DNA from: Devosia sp. FJ2-5-3 | Lineage (GTDB): Bacteria; Pseudomonadota; Alphaproteobacteria; Rhizobiales; Devosiaceae | Assembly (NCBI RefSeq): GCF_029201545.1 | Contig: NZ_CP104007.1 | Location: 3,692,501 to 3,756,500 of the forward strand | Length of the DNA stretch: 64,000 bases | Reading direction: 5' to 3' | In this document: one piece after another, positions 61,699 to 64,000 of the stretch | How positions within the stretch are numbered: position 1 is the first letter of the stretch | Layout: every line of letters begins with the position of its first letter | Translations under genes and position numbers: made by a program | The notes under the pieces: model-generated | What the model was told of the DNA's origin: nothing | Databases searched by the model: none | What the model saw: only the letters and a program-made list of their open reading frames with translations

Positions 61699-62036
61699 GA
61701 GCTTTCCTTCTCATCGGAATTCTCAAACCATGGATAGAAACAACATGCGCTGAAACTCGAACCGTCCCGGAGGTCGGGAGCCAGAATGTGGCAAGAGCGC
61801 TGTCCTGTGGGCCCTCAATATGAGCGTGTCTCTAAGGCGTTCGATGGAGCCGAAGGCGTAGTCACGGGCGGGTCACGACGCCTCCAGCCTGCTCTGCCGG
61901 TCCGTTTTCGGCCCTCCTGGCTGGCCTTCACCGATAGAGTTTTGCTAAACTGTCTCCGATACATCGCCACTCACCGAAAGAACCAGCACGGCCATGGTCG
62001 TGACAGGCTTTCATTCTTGCGACCGAGGGAGCAAAA
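61699..62036. other. Intergenic region between divergent LuxR and GNAT-Rnk genes
   Basis: This 338-base stretch has no supported gene. A short open frame at 61786-62040 has no recognisable content. A GAGGGAG ribosome site lies just before the GNAT-Rnk start codon. No clear promoter or palindrome was found. Confidence 0.6.
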
Positions 62037-62948
62037 ATGAAAATGCCTTTCGTTTCGTTGCGTCCGGAAATCATGCGGACCCACGCAATGATGTTGATGG
62101 ATTGGCTGGAGGATGAACGCGTCACCCGCCACCTCAGCGATTCCCCGAGCGTGTCGCGGATCATCGAACAGGCCATGGACCGGGCACAGATGCCGATCCT
62201 GACCCAGCTGTTCAATCAGGGCGGCCGCTTCTTCATGGTCTACGATGCCAATGACGTTCCGGTCGGCTTCGTGCGCCTCGTCAAGACCGATGCCGATTGT
62301 GAAATCGTCCTGGTCATCGGTGACCATGCCTCCTGGGGGCGCAGGCTCGGCGCCAGTGCGCTTCGCGAAGGGCTGAAGATCGCCTTTCTGGAAATGCGCG
62401 CCCGCACTGTCATCGCCAAGATCCACAAGGACAACACGCGCTCACGAAAGGCCTTCGAACGCTGCGGGTTTGTGCTCGGCAGCGAGACGCCCGCCCTCGT
62501 GTCGCTGTCGATGAGCGTCGGGCGCTATCTCCGCCTCCTCCGCACCGGCGCAATGGCGGCGTCAGGCGATATCTACATAACGGAGACGGACAAGGCCCGC
62601 CTCGAAAGCCTGATCTGGATTGAGCAGGGGCCGGCGCGTGTCGAGCTCGAACACGAGATTGAGCGGGCCATCGTGGTCGAGCCCGAGGCCGTGGCGCGGG
62701 ATGTCGTGACCATGAATTCCCGGGTGGTCCTGCATCTGGACGACGACAAGACCGAAGTGGCCCTCGTCTACCCGCAGGACGCCAACGACACCGCTGGCAA
62801 ACTCTCGGTGCTGTCCGAAGTCGGCGCGGCGATACTGGGTTATCGGGAGGGCGGCGCCGTCGACCGGACAATTTCGGACCGCACCCGTCGCATCCGCATC
62901 GAGAGGGTCATCTATCAGCCCGAATGCGCTGGAGATTTTCATCTCTAG
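62037..62948 (+). CDS. GNAT acetyltransferase fused to an Rnk-like domain
   Basis: A 303-residue two-domain protein. The N-terminal part (about 1-160) is a GNAT acetyltransferase: acetyl-CoA loop-like WGRRLGASAL at 100-109 and NTRSRKAFERCGF at 133-145. The C-terminal part (about 178-303) matches Rnk, the regulator of nucleoside diphosphate kinase with a GreA/GreB-type domain: DVVTMNSRV at 222-230, LVYP at 243-246, LSVLSEVGAAILGYREG and a YQPECAGDFHL end. Rnk is normally a separate ~135-residue protein that binds RNA polymerase. The frame is continuous with no stop at the join. A strong ribosome site precedes the ATG. Confidence 0.85.
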   Translation: MKMPFVSLRPEIMRTHAMMLMDWLEDERVTRHLSDSPSVSRIIEQAMDRAQMPILTQLFNQGGRFFMVYDANDVPVGFVRLVKTDADCEIVLVIGDHASWGRRLGASALREGLKIAFLEMRARTVIAKIHKDNTRSRKAFERCGFVLGSETPALVSLSMSVGRYLRLLRTGAMAASGDIYITETDKARLESLIWIEQGPARVELEHEIERAIVVEPEAVARDVVTMNSRVVLHLDDDKTEVALVYPQDANDTAGKLSVLSEVGAAILGYREGGAVDRTISDRTRRIRIERVIYQPECAGDFHL

Positions 62949-62978
62949 GCAGCGGCGCGCCACGTTAAAACCAGCCCA

Positions 62979-63000
62979 GGGCCGGGATCAGTCCCGGCCC
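62979..63000. terminator. Hairpin between convergent GNAT-Rnk and proX genes
   Basis: GGGCCGGGA and TCCCGGCCC form a perfect 9-bp stem around TCAG, 31 bases after the GNAT-Rnk stop codon and 12 bases before the proX stop codon. T runs are absent. Confidence 0.6.
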
Positions 63001-63011
63001 CGGTGCCATGC

Positions 63012-64000
63012 TTATCGGGCGGCGGCGCGGGCGGCGTCCAGCCAGCCATCGACCGTTTCGCGGTTGTCGGCGATCCAGGCGCTTGCCTGGGCTTCGATAT
63101 CGCCATCGCCCGCATTCATCGCCGCGTTTTGCGCGTAGACGTCCGCAATCGGGATTTCGGCGTTTTCAAGCAGGGCGCGTACGGCCGGATTGTCCTCGAG
63201 GAAGGCCGAATTGACCACGGCATCGATGGTGTTGGCCGGGAAACCCAGGATGCAGGGATCGCTGACGCAACCCACGATCCCCTCGCCTATCGCGGCATGG
63301 GCCAGATCGGCCATGTCTGCGGGCAAGTTCACTTCCGGCACATTGATCCAGACGACATCCTCGCCCGGCACCAGCTCGTTCACGGTCCAGTTGGGCGTCC
63401 AGGTATAGAACAGGATGGGACTGCCGGTTTCATAAGAGGCAACAGCATCGGCCATGGCCGCGGGATAGCCAGCCTTGATCAGATTGATGTGCTCGTTCAG
63501 ATCATAAGCATTCATGTGATGCTCGATGTTCAGTTCACATCCCCAACCGGGCGGGCAGGCAACCATGTCGGCCTTGCCATCGCCGTCGCGGTCGAATGCA
63601 GCCTTGACGTCATCGCGCTTGAAATCGTCAAGCGAGGTGATGTCCATGGCCTCGGCAGTGGCCTTGTCGACCAGATAGCCTTCAATGGCACCACCGCTGA
63701 CGACGGACGGGATGATCTCGGCGGCGCCTTCAAATGCGCTCTTATAGGGGTTGTGGATGGGGAACCAGCCATCGACCCAGAGCGTCACGTCGCCATAGCC
63801 GACCGATTGGTAAAAGGCAGGATTGTCGAGCGTCAGCACGTCGCCGATGGAATAGCCGAGCTCCCCAAGGAGCTGGCGATAGATTTCGGTATAGAACCAG
63901 CCGGTATCCCAGGTCGGCTGCGCCATGATGATCTCTGTGCCATTGCCGGGCTGTTCCTGCGCATGGGCAGGAGCGCTCAGGACCGTGGAGGCCAGCATCA
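63012..64000 (-). CDS. proX: Glycine betaine/proline ABC importer binding protein (5' end outside)
   Basis: At least 328 residues of a ProX-type periplasmic binding protein for glycine betaine or related osmolytes. The frame continues past the right edge, so the signal peptide (visible end STVLSAPAHAQ) is partial. Typical parts are AQPTWDTGWFYTEIYRQLLG (about 26-45), VTLWVDGWFPIHNPY and the aromatic CPPGWGCELNIEHHMNAY. A DRDGDGKAD calcium-loop-like stretch lies near 136-144, as in other ProX proteins. ATPase and permease genes would lie beyond the window. Confidence 0.9.
   Translation of the reverse strand, partial: MLASTVLSAPAHAQEQPGNGTEIIMAQPTWDTGWFYTEIYRQLLGELGYSIGDVLTLDNPAFYQSVGYGDVTLWVDGWFPIHNPYKSAFEGAAEIIPSVVSGGAIEGYLVDKATAEAMDITSLDDFKRDDVKAAFDRDGDGKADMVACPPGWGCELNIEHHMNAYDLNEHINLIKAGYPAAMADAVASYETGSPILFYTWTPNWTVNELVPGEDVVWINVPEVNLPADMADLAHAAIGEGIVGCVSDPCILGFPANTIDAVVNSAFLEDNPAVRALLENAEIPIADVYAQNAAMNAGDGDIEAQASAWIADNRETVDGWLDAARAAAR

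Noticed and set aside
61786..62040. An 84-residue gene in front of the GNAT-Rnk gene
   Set aside because: No ribosome site and no recognisable features; it overlaps the start and ribosome site of the GNAT-Rnk gene.

Overview
The window is GC-rich and densely coded and has the gene content of an alphaproteobacterium of the order Hyphomicrobiales, probably Devosiaceae-like (an inference from gene content, not a database match). Pointers are a zinc-free bL31, an RcdA-like DUF1465 protein, the TrcR (DUF1013) cell-cycle regulator, DUF1192, a split three-gene pnt transhydrogenase preceded by an aa3-oxidase subunit IV gene, an Omp25-like porin, an IalB-family protein and sequences matching CtrA boxes. 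No rRNA, tRNA, CRISPR array, insertion sequence or prophage was seen.

Positions 1 to 23000 are mostly chromosomal core. They hold a partial ABC exporter, rpmE, a YnfA membrane protein, rcdA, trcR, a quinone oxidoreductase, a TauE-type exporter, pepF, coxIV-pntAA-pntAB-pntB, a membrane-anchored lipase-like hydrolase, slyX, a DsbA-type oxidoreductase, two alpha/beta hydrolases, a Bcr/CflA-type efflux pump, rpsU, purEK, two DUF465 proteins, a sigma-54-type response regulator behind two CtrA-box-like sites, and an outer-membrane beta-barrel. A decayed, N-terminally truncated tartrate/isopropylmalate-type dehydrogenase follows the barrel gene.

Positions 24000 to 38600 are accessory. A LysR regulator faces two aldo/keto reductases. 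Next comes an iron-uptake island: exbB-exbD-tonB behind a promoter carrying a TGA-N9-TCA iron-responsive motif, an IalB protein, a five-gene siderophore-uptake operon (periplasmic binding protein, two FecCD permeases, ATPase, DUF2218-SIP ferric-siderophore reductase), a TonB-dependent receptor and an AraC regulator. No siderophore synthesis genes are in view, so the island looks like one for imported siderophores.

Positions 38770 to 46414 form one leftward operon: a ROK repressor, an M20 deacylase, two tandem paralogous binding proteins, an RbsC-type permease, a YhfX-like PLP enzyme and a single-domain ATPase. A 9-bp-arm palindrome just upstream of the ROK gene is the likely operator. The layout suggests import and processing of an N-acylated or amino-substituted solute.

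Positions 46700 to 57964 hold an IclR regulator divergent from a rightward set: an SsuABC/NMT1-type importer, SCP-x-type thiolase, acyl-CoA dehydrogenase, acyl-CoA ligase, NmrA-like reductase and an enoyl-CoA hydratase/3-hydroxyacyl-CoA dehydrogenase fusion, with a PaaG-like isomerase on the opposite strand. This looks like a complete import-activate-beta-oxidise route for an unknown carboxylic acid.

Positions 58000 to 64000 hold three secreted proteins of unknown function downstream of a LuxR regulator, one of them built from an A-B-A-B internal duplication. They are followed by an acetyltransferase fused to an Rnk-like GreA/GreB domain and the start of a proX glycine-betaine binding protein. 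The secreted cluster and the GNAT-Rnk fusion are the least conventional items here.
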